Below are positions 6,352 to 13,941 of a DNA stretch of 17,085 nucleotides, in pieces. This DNA comes from an uncultured Prevotella sp. (GTDB lineage: Bacteria; Bacteroidota; Bacteroidia; Bacteroidales; Bacteroidaceae), in NCBI GenBank assembly GCA_934230965.1, contig CAKQFW010000018.1:1-17085 (forward strand), given 5' to 3'. A program made the position numbers and the translations under genes. The notes under the pieces were generated by a model. That model searched no databases. It was not told where the DNA came from and saw only the letters and a list, made by a program, of their open reading frames with translations. Each line of letters starts with the position of its first letter. Position 1 is the stretch's first letter.

Positions 6352-8172
6352 ATGAACAACCTGTTGCTAAGCGCTGCCATTGGCGACATAGCCGGAAGCG
6401 CATACGAATTTAATGCCACCAAGAAGATAGAAAACGTTCAGCTCTTCCACCCACAAGCCACGTATACCGACGACACGGTATGCACCTTTGCTTGTGCCGA
6501 AGCCCTTCTGCGCGACCTCAACCTATCCGAACATCTGCACACCCGCTGCCGTCAGCACCCATGGGCAGGCTATGGCGGCAATTTTATGCGATGGGTAGCC
6601 TCGCCCACCCCTAAGCCCTACAACAGTTTCGGCAATGGTAGCGCCATGCGTTGTTCAGCAGCAGGATGGCTGGCAGAGAGCACGGCCGAGTGTGTGAGCT
6701 TGGCAACCATCACCGCCATGCCCACCCACAACCATCCCGAAGGCATTAAAGGCGCAGTGGCCACAGCCCTTACCATTTTTTATTTGAAGACAGGCCAAGA
6801 CCTCGACTATATAAGAGAAAACGTGCTGCAAAAATATTATCCCGACTGGGCCTTTCTCAGCTATGACGACATACAGCCACGCTACACCTTTGACGAAACA
6901 TGCCAAAAAACCGTGCCTGCGGCCATCATCTGCCTACTTTATTCGTACGATTATGCCGACTGCCTACGCCACTGCATAGCCCTTGGCGGCGATGCCGACA
7001 CCCTCTGCGCCATTGCTGGCCCTATGGCCTACGCCTTGCATCACGAGATACCCGCCTCGATGATTGATGCCGCTCGCGATATGTTGCCACAATGGATGCT
7101 AAAGGTGAACGACGAGTTTGACCAAGCCTGCCGACACTGCGTTATCATACCTGAAAAGCGCTTACCCCTACCCGCCTTCTTCACCCAAAAGGTAAAAGGG
7201 CAGATGCGCACCCTGGTCGACATGCTGGCCGAGCTAAACGCTCAAAACCACTTCACCTCGCCCGACGAAGCCTACAACACCCTTATCAAGATATTAGAGA
7301 ACACTCGTTTGGGAGGCGACGAGGTGGCCTTCAACTGCAGCCTACGCGCTATGTGGTGCTATGCCAAAGACTGTTTCAGCAATGGCCATTTCGACATAAA
7401 CCTCTTGCGCGAGCGCCTATCGCCCATTGGCTACCAAGGCGTGTATGGCGCCTATCGCGACTATGTGGTAGACAAAACCATCAAGATGGTGGCATACCTC
7501 AACGAGCTTCGCCGATACACCAACCCCAACGCCCTGTGCAACGATTTTGAAAAGGCCACAGGCGGTGTAAACCACTGCGGCCCCAACCCCGAAGATTATT
7601 ATTTTGCCTTTAGCCCCGAGGTAAAGGAAACGTTCCGCCGATACCTTCAACGTTTTTGGGATGAATTGGCTCCCAATGGGCAACTTGATAGCAACCAGCT
7701 ACGCGAACTGTTATACCGCCGACATGAGCACGGTGTGCGCAAGTATGGCTTGGCGGCCGTGCTGCAACGCAACTTCCGCGATGAGGATATAAGTTGTGGT
7801 GTAACGGTAAAGACAGCATGGCGTGGCGGAGCAGCACCCACCTACATGCGCAGCAAAAAGGTGTGGGGCAGAGACCCACGCTACCCCAACCGGCATTATG
7901 TTAAAGCCTGTGTAGCAAAACCTTATGGCGCTGACGAGATTGCAGACATTTATGAATATCAGATGGCAAGCCGTATCCTGAAAGATGACAAACGTTATGT
8001 TGAAACAGGCAACTGCTTTGTGCCACTTGAAGACCCCACCTTGCCCGTATTTTTTTGCTATGGTGGCATGATGCTCTTCGACACACAAGAAGAGAAAAAC
8101 AAGTTTATACAGAGCCAGCTTGACGACTGGCGTAAAGAAAACAACAGAGATAATAACAGTGAAAACGAGTGA
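6352..8172 (+). CDS. ADP-ribosylglycohydrolase (DraG)-like protein with a long unassigned C-terminal extension
   Basis: A 606-residue protein. Residues 1-260 match the ADP-ribosylglycohydrolase (DraG/ARH) fold: GDIAGS at 11-16, YTDDT at 38-42, GNGSAMR at 94-100, a THNHPEG segment at 125-131, and LGGDADT at 211-217. The TDD and GGDADT residues that bind the paired magnesium ions are intact, so it probably hydrolyses an ADP-ribosyl or related N- or O-ribosyl bond. Residues 270-595 are a second region I do not recognise. It contains Trp-, Tyr- and His-rich stretches such as GGVNHCGPNPEDYYF and AWRGGAAPTYMRSKKVWGR, with a charged tail. Typical family members end near 260-350 residues, so this is an unusual fusion. 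It heads an operon: its stop overlaps the start of a radical SAM gene. Confidence 0.8.
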   Translation: MNNLLLSAAIGDIAGSAYEFNATKKIENVQLFHPQATYTDDTVCTFACAEALLRDLNLSEHLHTRCRQHPWAGYGGNFMRWVASPTPKPYNSFGNGSAMRCSAAGWLAESTAECVSLATITAMPTHNHPEGIKGAVATALTIFYLKTGQDLDYIRENVLQKYYPDWAFLSYDDIQPRYTFDETCQKTVPAAIICLLYSYDYADCLRHCIALGGDADTLCAIAGPMAYALHHEIPASMIDAARDMLPQWMLKVNDEFDQACRHCVIIPEKRLPLPAFFTQKVKGQMRTLVDMLAELNAQNHFTSPDEAYNTLIKILENTRLGGDEVAFNCSLRAMWCYAKDCFSNGHFDINLLRERLSPIGYQGVYGAYRDYVVDKTIKMVAYLNELRRYTNPNALCNDFEKATGGVNHCGPNPEDYYFAFSPEVKETFRRYLQRFWDELAPNGQLDSNQLRELLYRRHEHGVRKYGLAAVLQRNFRDEDISCGVTVKTAWRGGAAPTYMRSKKVWGRDPRYPNRHYVKACVAKPYGADEIADIYEYQMASRILKDDKRYVETGNCFVPLEDPTLPVFFCYGGMMLFDTQEEKNKFIQSQLDDWRKENNRDNNSENE

Positions 8173-9056
8173 TGACAGCAAGCATTTTCAGACATGAGAT
8201 AAGCGTCAAAACCACCGACTGCCGTCATGGCAATACCCCTGGGGCAAAGATACCGCCCGCCGTTAACCTCTTTGTTAAGGTAACCAACGGCTGCAACGCC
8301 CATTGCCCTTTCTGCTCAAATGCTGGCGCAGCGCACACCACAGGGCCGTTTGATATGGCAAAGCTCTTTTGCGTTATTGACGAATTGCAACGCAACCACA
8401 TCATCATAAACCGCCTAAACCTTACTGGGGGCGAGCCCGCTGTGGTGGCACCACTGGTTGAAGATATGCTTCAAGAATTGTCGAAAAGCCAGTATGACGA
8501 CATACACGTACATCTGAACACCAACGGGCTGCTGCCCTCGTCGCAACATCTCATGCAGCACCCTCGCTTCGACTCTGTCTCTATGTCGCTACATCACTAC
8601 GACCGCCAACGGCTGTCAGCACTTTATGGCACCGATATTTCCGAGTCGGCCCTCCGTTTCGAGGGCATTGACATGATGAAGCTCAACGCCAGTTGCAACC
8701 TCATACGCGGCTATATCGACACCACTGCCGAGGCGCATCGCATGATGAATTTCTGCCTCAACCTTGGCATCACGCGCCTCGGCTTTGTAGCATTGATGAA
8801 GACAAACGCCTATTGTCATGAGCATTTCATCCCCCTCACAGCCTTGCACCTCGACACCATACCCCATTGCTATTTTACCGAAAGCCGCAACCGTGGGCGC
8901 GATTGCTGTTGCAGCAATTATCTCTACAACAGCCATGGGCGTGTGCTCGACATCTACATGCGCCATTATGCCAACCCCGCTTACTGCGAGTCGGCACTGC
9001 TATACGATGGCAAGCACCTAAGGCAAGGGTTTGCGAGCGATAACATTATTTTTTAA
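8172..9056 (+). CDS. radical SAM enzyme, MoaA-like core with Cys-rich C-terminus
   Basis: A 294-residue radical SAM protein. The iron-sulfur ligands are Cys41, Cys45 and Cys48 in CNAHCPFC (CX3CX2C), and the SAM-binding GGEP motif is at 86-89, followed by LNTNG at 115-119. The C-terminal third carries Cys233, the run Cys245-247 in RDCCCSNY, and Cys272, which could hold an auxiliary cluster as in SPASM/MoaA-type enzymes. The spacing fits no subfamily I can name. The ATG at 8172 shares its A with the preceding stop (TGATG), so translation is coupled; a GTG one codon earlier is possible but less likely. The substrate is unknown. Context ties it to the ADP-ribosylglycohydrolase-like protein and the HemW-like enzyme downstream. 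Confidence 0.85.
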   Translation: MTASIFRHEISVKTTDCRHGNTPGAKIPPAVNLFVKVTNGCNAHCPFCSNAGAAHTTGPFDMAKLFCVIDELQRNHIIINRLNLTGGEPAVVAPLVEDMLQELSKSQYDDIHVHLNTNGLLPSSQHLMQHPRFDSVSMSLHHYDRQRLSALYGTDISESALRFEGIDMMKLNASCNLIRGYIDTTAEAHRMMNFCLNLGITRLGFVALMKTNAYCHEHFIPLTALHLDTIPHCYFTESRNRGRDCCCSNYLYNSHGRVLDIYMRHYANPAYCESALLYDGKHLRQGFASDNIIF

Positions 9057-9085
9057 GTAGGCCTTTTTAAAGCATAAAGCAACAA

Positions 9086-10378
9086 ATGACAACCCACAGC
9101 CACATAGCCGCACTGTTTGAGCAACGCAAGCATCAGCCACTATTAAACACCTCTTACCCCTTGCACCCAAGCCATTGGGCACCTTATAGAGTGAGCCAAG
9201 GCACACTGCCCTTTGATGCCGACGACACACTGTCGATGTATGTTCACGTGCCCTTCTGCCAGCGGCTATGCGCTTTTTGCGAATATACCCGAATGTTGGT
9301 GCCCGATGAAGAAGCGCAGACACATTATATAAATGTGGTGCGAACCGACATCATGCGTTTTCGCCAATACAAAGGGGCGTTTCGTCTGGCGGGCTTTGAC
9401 ATAGGCGGAGGCACCCCTATGGCGCTGTCAGACAATGCTTTCGGTCGCCTTCTCGACACCTACGACGAGGCGATAGATGGCCTAACGCCCGCCACCGATT
9501 ATGAGCCAAGCATTGAGGGCACCTTTGCCTCGGTAACCAAGCAAAAGTTGCAGCGCATCGTAGCAAGTGGTGTGCGCCGACTGTCGTTAGGCATGCAAAC
9601 CTCAAGTAGCAATGTGCTGTGCCACCAAAACCGCGCTACCGACGACCCTACAACGATGGCCCATGTGCTTGACACAGCCGCTGCCTGTGGCATTAAAAAG
9701 GTAAACATCGACCTGATGTATGGCCTGCCAGGGCAAACCCCTGAGAGCATTGCCGCCGACATAGACATTATTGGCACACTACGCCCCCAACAGGTTACGC
9801 TTTACGAGCTGCGCACCAACATGTTAGCTTGCAAAGCATTGCCTTCAAAAGACCTACTCTTTGCCCAATACACCCAACTGTTCAATGCCCTTACCGCTAT
9901 GGGCTATCATACACAGTTTGGGCAAAACACCTTTTCGTTATCGGCTATAGATGGTGGCGTGTCGTCATACCTTCGCAGCCGCATGCTGCACGGCACCGCC
10001 TATCGCGGCTTCGGGGTTTCGGCACAAAGCATGAGTGGTCATGGTGTGGCCTATAACGTGGGCAAATTGGCCTCGGCCGATACATTAAAAAACATCCTGC
10101 CCAGCCACCATTATGCTGAACAGGATGTATATCTTTTGCCACCCACCGAGTGGGTTTCAAAGTATGTTTCAATTGCCGCCTATAACGGAGCGTTCTCGTT
10201 ACGCCGCATAGAAGAGGCCGTAGGAAAAGAAAACATGGCTCCTTACCTACAAGCCTTGCGTTATTGTTTGGTCGAAGGCCTCATGACCACAGACAAAGCC
10301 TACGATTGGGTGCGCATCACCCCACGCGGCTTCAAACATTATGGTGCCGTTTTCTCACTCTTTACTGGAATAGCATAA
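9086..10378 (+). CDS. HemN/HemW-like radical SAM protein
   Basis: A 430-residue member of the coproporphyrinogen III oxidase-like radical SAM family. MYVHVPFC leads into the cluster CQRLCAFC (Cys58, Cys62, Cys65). GGGTP is at 107-111, SLGMQT at 167-172, DLMYGLPGQT at 209-218 and GFGVSAQS at 308-315. A C-terminal winged-helix-like part ends ITPRGF. True HemN has CX3CX2CXC; here the residue after Cys65 is followed by Tyr, as in HemW-type relatives, so I would not call it an oxygen-independent coproporphyrinogen oxidase. HemW-like proteins handle haem, and related ones (HutW/ChuW, some methylases) act on other substrates. It begins 29 nt after the previous gene and ends the operon, converging on the Ntn-hydrolase gene with only 20 nt between them. 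Confidence 0.85.
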   Translation: MTTHSHIAALFEQRKHQPLLNTSYPLHPSHWAPYRVSQGTLPFDADDTLSMYVHVPFCQRLCAFCEYTRMLVPDEEAQTHYINVVRTDIMRFRQYKGAFRLAGFDIGGGTPMALSDNAFGRLLDTYDEAIDGLTPATDYEPSIEGTFASVTKQKLQRIVASGVRRLSLGMQTSSSNVLCHQNRATDDPTTMAHVLDTAAACGIKKVNIDLMYGLPGQTPESIAADIDIIGTLRPQQVTLYELRTNMLACKALPSKDLLFAQYTQLFNALTAMGYHTQFGQNTFSLSAIDGGVSSYLRSRMLHGTAYRGFGVSAQSMSGHGVAYNVGKLASADTLKNILPSHHYAEQDVYLLPPTEWVSKYVSIAAYNGAFSLRRIEEAVGKENMAPYLQALRYCLVEGLMTTDKAYDWVRITPRGFKHYGAVFSLFTGIA

Positions 10379-10398
10379 GCTATAGAATTCTTCACGCT

Positions 10399-11646
10399 TC
10401 ACTTAAACAGCATTTCATATTGCGATTGTATAAAGCCATCGGCCCACGCATAATAGTCGGCAAAGGTTTTATACAGGTTTTTCTTATTATCCTTTTTTTC
10501 GTTACGCATATCGTTTACCAGCGCTATGCCACGGCGCATCAGTTCATCTTCAACGGGCTTAATCAGTTGCAAGATGCCATTGCCCTTGCAGTTCACCAGT
10601 TGCGCCACGTCAATATAGCTCGAGCGTGTCTTGGTGCGAAGCGGAAAGAGGCGTTCCTTCAGCTTCAAGCCATACCTACACAGCACGCTGCCACCCGTGG
10701 TGCCACGCCCCAAAGTTTCGGGCAACTTATCGTTAGGCAGCAGCACCAGCGGCATGGCCACCGTAGCGAGAGGCGAGCCAATGATAGTCCAAGCCACGGT
10801 ATGCACAGGAACCTCATCCTGTGCCACCCCCTCAATAAGCTGTGCGCACGAGGTGCTGAAGCGAGGAATGAAATCGACAAAATTGGCAAAGCGCGGCACT
10901 GTATTATCTTCGGGTGCGAGGTCAAGAATATTAACGTTTGTCAGCCCATGCGTGAGGATGCGTGGCACCATGCGAATAAGGCTGGGCGCATCAAAGCCAC
11001 CCGCAAAGCCCTGTTGCGTCATATACTTATTGATAGCCAGATAGCGCTCGGTGCCCAAGTCCATGGTGCGGTCGCCACTGTAGGCATGGTTGGTGCGAAT
11101 AAGGAAGCCGTAGGGCGCCACATTAGGGTCGTTAGCATCAAACTTAGTCCATTTGTGCTGCCCCACCTCATAATAAGCGCAGCCACCTTGCGCATCAATC
11201 ACACCAAAGTTGGCATTGTTGTTGCGCAGCGAGGTGGTGTCGAGCAGCGCCTCAAAGTCGTTTAGCGTAGCACACAGCGCCAACGCTTGGCGCATAAGCA
11301 TGCCCTCGGTCTCTACCTCAAACTCGGTGTCGCCATTCAGGTTATAAGCGGCCGTGTTCATGATAGCAAAGCCCGCCTCGTTGTGCCCCGACCATATCTC
11401 GGCGTTTACCGAATCGTTAGCGGCCGCCACGCCCATAAAGCGGTAGCGCTGGCCTTGCACCACCACCATACAGTTGTCGAGGTTACCCGTGTCGCGGTTC
11501 TTAAAAATCATGGGGCGCCCGCTTTTCGTCACGCGCCCCGACACAATAAACGAGGTGCATGCCAGCGTTTGCCCCACTGCTAATAGCCATACCATTGCCA
11601 CGGCAATGATGTGGCGCAGAGATTGGGTTGTCATGTTATTTATCAT
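10399..11646 (-). CDS. secreted Ntn-hydrolase, C45/choloylglycine hydrolase-like
   Basis: A 415-residue protein with an N-terminal signal peptide ending TLA just before Cys30, in CTSFIVSGRVTKSGRP. Removal of the signal peptide would expose Cys30 as the N-terminal nucleophile, the activation seen in secreted Ntn-hydrolases of the linear-amide family (penicillin acylase, bile-salt hydrolase, C45 acyltransferase). The following KNRDTGN and, later, NNNANFGVIDAQGG and IRTNHAYS segments match this fold. It probably cleaves or transfers an amide-linked acyl group in the periplasm; the substrate is unknown. TLAC also resembles a weak lipobox, but lipidation would block the nucleophile and is judged less likely. 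Met5 at 11634 is an equally plausible start. It begins 5 nt after the DUF2442 gene and may be co-transcribed with it. Confidence 0.85.
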   Translation of the reverse strand: MINNMTTQSLRHIIAVAMVWLLAVGQTLACTSFIVSGRVTKSGRPMIFKNRDTGNLDNCMVVVQGQRYRFMGVAAANDSVNAEIWSGHNEAGFAIMNTAAYNLNGDTEFEVETEGMLMRQALALCATLNDFEALLDTTSLRNNNANFGVIDAQGGCAYYEVGQHKWTKFDANDPNVAPYGFLIRTNHAYSGDRTMDLGTERYLAINKYMTQQGFAGGFDAPSLIRMVPRILTHGLTNVNILDLAPEDNTVPRFANFVDFIPRFSTSCAQLIEGVAQDEVPVHTVAWTIIGSPLATVAMPLVLLPNDKLPETLGRGTTGGSVLCRYGLKLKERLFPLRTKTRSSYIDVAQLVNCKGNGILQLIKPVEDELMRRGIALVNDMRNEKKDNKKNLYKTFADYYAWADGFIQSQYEMLFK

Positions 11647-11651
11647 TCTTT

Positions 11652-11906
11652 TTATGATGCTACTTGCTGTCCGTTTCTATACAAGAAATCGGGGGCAAAG
11701 TCGATGCCGTTATACCATTCTAAGGTCCAGTGGTTCAAGCCAAACTGTATAAACTTATCGGGGTCTTTAAGGTCTTCTTTACCTCTGCCTACCAGCAATG
11801 GCAAGAAGTCGACACGACGTGTTTCGCCATTACTAAATTTAAGGTCCATGGTGAAATCTTTCAGATAATCAACATCAACCACTCTTATTAAATCAATGTT
11901 ACTCAT
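11652..11906 (-). CDS. DUF2442 family protein
   Basis: An 84-residue protein with the DUF2442 pattern: a short beta-rich start (IRVVDVDYLKDFTMDLKFSNG), then RRVDFLPLL, a lysine/aspartate-rich helix and LEWYNGIDFAPDFLYRNG near the end. The function is not established. Genes of this family very often sit next to DUF4160 genes, as here (25-nt spacing, same strand, DUF4160 first), and such pairs have the size and layout of type II toxin-antitoxin modules. That interpretation is inference. It is followed after 5 nt by the Ntn-hydrolase gene. Confidence 0.85.
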   Translation of the reverse strand: MSNIDLIRVVDVDYLKDFTMDLKFSNGETRRVDFLPLLVGRGKEDLKDPDKFIQFGLNHWTLEWYNGIDFAPDFLYRNGQQVAS

Positions 11907-11931
11907 TATTCAATTTATTATTAATAACACA

Positions 11932-12189
11932 TTACTTTAAAGGGGCTATCTTTACGATATCTTTTCCCTCTTGAAGTCTTTTCCAGTTCTCTTCCAGCTC
12001 GTCATTGTGAAGTTCCATCCATCTAAAGACATCTTTCAACACCTTCTTAGGCAACTCTCCTTTTACGATACCGTCTTGAATAGTGATGATAGCTTCATAA
12101 TCGCCATATCTAACATGAAAATGTGGCGGATTATGATCATCGCCAAACATTGCGATAATTATTCCATAGAAACGACATAATTCAGGCAT
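11932..12189 (-). CDS. DUF4160 family protein
   Basis: An 85-residue protein with the DUF4160 signature: FYGIIIAMFGDDHNPPHFHV near the start, where the His-Asn-Pro-Pro-His-Phe-His cluster suggests a metal or catalytic site. AIITIQDGIVKGELP follows, then a helical end including WMELHNDELEENW. Biochemical function is unknown. It is first in a probable operon with the DUF2442 gene and has its own -7 promoter element 20 nt upstream. Confidence 0.88.
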   Translation of the reverse strand: MPELCRFYGIIIAMFGDDHNPPHFHVRYGDYEAIITIQDGIVKGELPKKVLKDVFRWMELHNDELEENWKRLQEGKDIVKIAPLK

Positions 12190-12208
12190 ATTGTATTCTC
12201 TTTTGTGG

Positions 12209-12216
12209 CAAATATA
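12209..12216 (-). promoter_or_regulatory. -7 promoter element for the DUF4160/DUF2442 operon
   Basis: On the minus strand it reads TATATTTG, an exact TAnnTTTG. A weak -33-like TTTA (plus-strand TAAA at 12235-12238) lies 18 nt further upstream. Confidence 0.6.
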
Positions 12217-12302
12217 ATCATTTTATTTCATATTTAAAGTTCTGTTATACTACTTTTTGTTAAATCATCTAAACAAAAAGGGAACGATAAAAATAAGATG
12301 AT

Positions 12303-12310
12303 TAACTTTG
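12303..12310 (+). promoter_or_regulatory. -7 promoter element for the helical lipoprotein
   Basis: TAACTTTG matches TAnnTTTG and lies 30 nt before the ATG at 12341. No TTTG is found at the usual -33 distance, so the promoter is incomplete on paper. Confidence 0.5.
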
Positions 12311-12340
12311 ACTTTTGTTTTTAAAAGCACGAAGACAATT

Positions 12341-13006
12341 ATGAAAAAAACATTTATCATGGTATGTACCGCCATCGCTCTTGTGAGCTGTGGTGGTAGA
12401 ACAGCGCCCACCGCTGCCGATGTGGTGAGCGACACCGTAGAACAAGCAACAGCACAAACCGAAGTGGCAGAAGAAATACCTGCCGCCGAAGCCGTTACGG
12501 CCCAGCTTGACGAGCAGTTGAAGAGTGGCGATGCCAAGACACTGGCCAAGACCTTGGCCGATGCCAAGGCAACAATTGAAAAGTTGCAAAGCGAGGGCAA
12601 GGCCGACGAGGCTGCTGCCTATAGCGCAAAGCTAAAAGAATATGTCGACACTAACAAAGAGGCACTGAACAAGGTAGCCAAAGGCGACGTTACTGTGGCC
12701 GAACTGGTGAACGGCATTGCCAATCTGCCCGCCAATATTGAGCAGGGTGCCGCCGATGCCAAGAACGCTGCCAATGCCGATGCCGCCAAGGCTCACAACG
12801 ACCTGAACGCGGCCAAAGCCAAGACCGAAGCTGCTGCCAAGGCCACGGGCGAAGCAATAAAAGAAAAGGCTCAGGCCGACTATGAGGCAGCCAAGAAAAA
12901 GTCGGACCAAATGATGGAGGCCAACAAAAACAAGCTGCGCAAGGCCGCCAACAAGAAGCTGAACGAGACGCTGAACAAGGCGTTAGGAGAGCAATCTCAT
13001 CAGTAA
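12341..13006 (+). CDS. Ala/Lys-rich alpha-helical lipoprotein
   Basis: A 221-residue lipoprotein. The signal MKKTFIMVCTAIALVSC ends in lipobox LVSC with Cys17. The mature part is almost entirely Ala, Lys, Glu, Asp and Gln, with no aromatic-rich core. It is strongly predicted to be helical and probably coiled-coil from about residue 55 to the end, with LEA-like stretches near residues 140-200 (KAKTEAAAKATGEAIKEKAQ). It may serve as a periplasmic spacer or stress-type protein tethered to a membrane. I know no characterised homologue. The open frame continues upstream to 12308 through a TTG, but the ATG at 12341 gives the proper lipoprotein signal. Confidence 0.8.
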   Translation: MKKTFIMVCTAIALVSCGGRTAPTAADVVSDTVEQATAQTEVAEEIPAAEAVTAQLDEQLKSGDAKTLAKTLADAKATIEKLQSEGKADEAAAYSAKLKEYVDTNKEALNKVAKGDVTVAELVNGIANLPANIEQGAADAKNAANADAAKAHNDLNAAKAKTEAAAKATGEAIKEKAQADYEAAKKKSDQMMEANKNKLRKAANKKLNETLNKALGEQSHQ

Positions 13007-13064
13007 GCTGGTGCTATCTTATAGTAGGACGGTGGCCTCCGTGCCCCGTCCTCCAGCACCCAGC
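13007..13064 (+). terminator. two-tier GC-rich hairpin at the 3' end of the lipoprotein gene
   Basis: It begins at the nucleotide after the stop codon. The outer stem pairs GCT and GGTGCT (13007-13015) with AGCACC and AGC (13055-13064) across one bulged C. The inner stem pairs AGGACGG (13026-13032) with CCGTCCT (13046-13052). There is no T-tract after it, so classical intrinsic termination is doubtful. It may protect the mRNA end or mark a factor-assisted end between convergent genes. Confidence 0.5.
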
Positions 13065-13125
13065 ATTTGAACACCTACTGAACATTCATTCGCTGCCTTT
13101 ATTGCCAGCAAGTAACATCCGTTTT

Positions 13126-13938
13126 TTACTTTGCTTCTTCTACCAATTCAGGCAAGATAAACACGGCGTGCACCTTTTGTTTTTCTTTGGGCGGAATGTC
13201 CATATAGTTGCGATAAAGGTCAGAGAGGTAGGCATCGGGGTTGCAAGGCGCCATAAAGGTTTTGCCCTCGAAGGTGATGGTGCCCAGCGGAAAAATGCTG
13301 TCCTGTCTGTGCCTTACGCCATAGCCGTTGTTTATCAGCACGTTGGCCATATAGGTATCGGTGCGTTTTGTGGCGAAAGCCCACTTCCAGCGCAACTTAT
13401 ACCACTGATACAGAGCGCCAAACCACAACAGCTCGGCAGCAGCACGCCACGAGTAGGTGTGCGAGTGGTGAAGGATAGAGTAGCACTTCGACATGCCTTT
13501 AGCATATTTCTTGCAGAACGCCCTCGACACGTTAGGATAAGCTATGAAGGGAAAGATGTCGACATACAACCCCTTGCCATACGGCAACGAGAAGTCGTCG
13601 TTAGCCTCAACATAAAACGAGTTGGTATCGCGCACCTTCATGATAGGTTCGCGTGTGAGTTCTGTTTCAGGGTCTTGTAGCACAAGGCCCTGACGCAGCT
13701 CGCTGGGTGCCACCTGTGCAAAGCGTTTCGCATCGTCAAGGGGCATGGCAATGTCGATATCATCGTCCCACGGAATAAATCCGCCATGACGCACGGCGCC
13801 CAGCAACGATCCCCCATCAAGCCAATAGCTAATGTTATGCTTTCGGCATATACGGTCAATTTCTTCTAATATGGTGAGCTGTTTCAGTTGGCAACGTCGC
13901 AGCTGCTGCTGTTTAAATTGTTCTATCTTGCTGGTCAT
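13126..13938 (-). CDS. LicD-family phosphotransferase
   Basis: A 270-residue enzyme of the LicD/fukutin family. The diagnostic block runs from residue 38: YWLDGGSLLGAVRHGGF, then IPWDDDIDIAM, where the Asp residues at 58-62 form the metal-binding nucleotidyltransferase-type centre. KVRDTNSFYVE and YVDIFPF follow, all family-typical. LicD proteins move a phosphorylated head group (phosphocholine, or polyol phosphate for the human fukutins) from a CDP donor to a glycan. It is the last gene of the operon, 3 nt after an epimerase gene, behind genes that should make a CDP-polyol. A polyol-phosphate transferase is therefore a better guess than a phosphocholine transferase. No signal or membrane anchor is seen, so it acts on the cytoplasmic face. 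Confidence 0.9.
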   Translation of the reverse strand: MTSKIEQFKQQQLRRCQLKQLTILEEIDRICRKHNISYWLDGGSLLGAVRHGGFIPWDDDIDIAMPLDDAKRFAQVAPSELRQGLVLQDPETELTREPIMKVRDTNSFYVEANDDFSLPYGKGLYVDIFPFIAYPNVSRAFCKKYAKGMSKCYSILHHSHTYSWRAAAELLWFGALYQWYKLRWKWAFATKRTDTYMANVLINNGYGVRHRQDSIFPLGTITFEGKTFMAPCNPDAYLSDLYRNYMDIPPKEKQKVHAVFILPELVEEAK

Positions 13939-13941
13939 TTT

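Noticed and set aside
9086..10378. Naming the second radical SAM protein as oxygen-independent coproporphyrinogen III oxidase (HemN)
   Set aside because: The fourth cysteine of the HemN CX3CX2CXC pattern is absent, so only a HemW-like or broader family call is justified.
10264..11265. Long plus-strand open frame of 333 codons
   Set aside because: It lies wholly or mostly opposite the Ntn-hydrolase gene, which has clear catalytic and signal motifs. The antisense frame is low in recognisable structure and is a codon-bias shadow.
13102..13680. Plus-strand open frame of 192 codons
   Set aside because: Antisense to the LicD-family gene with its diagnostic motif block; no family features of its own.
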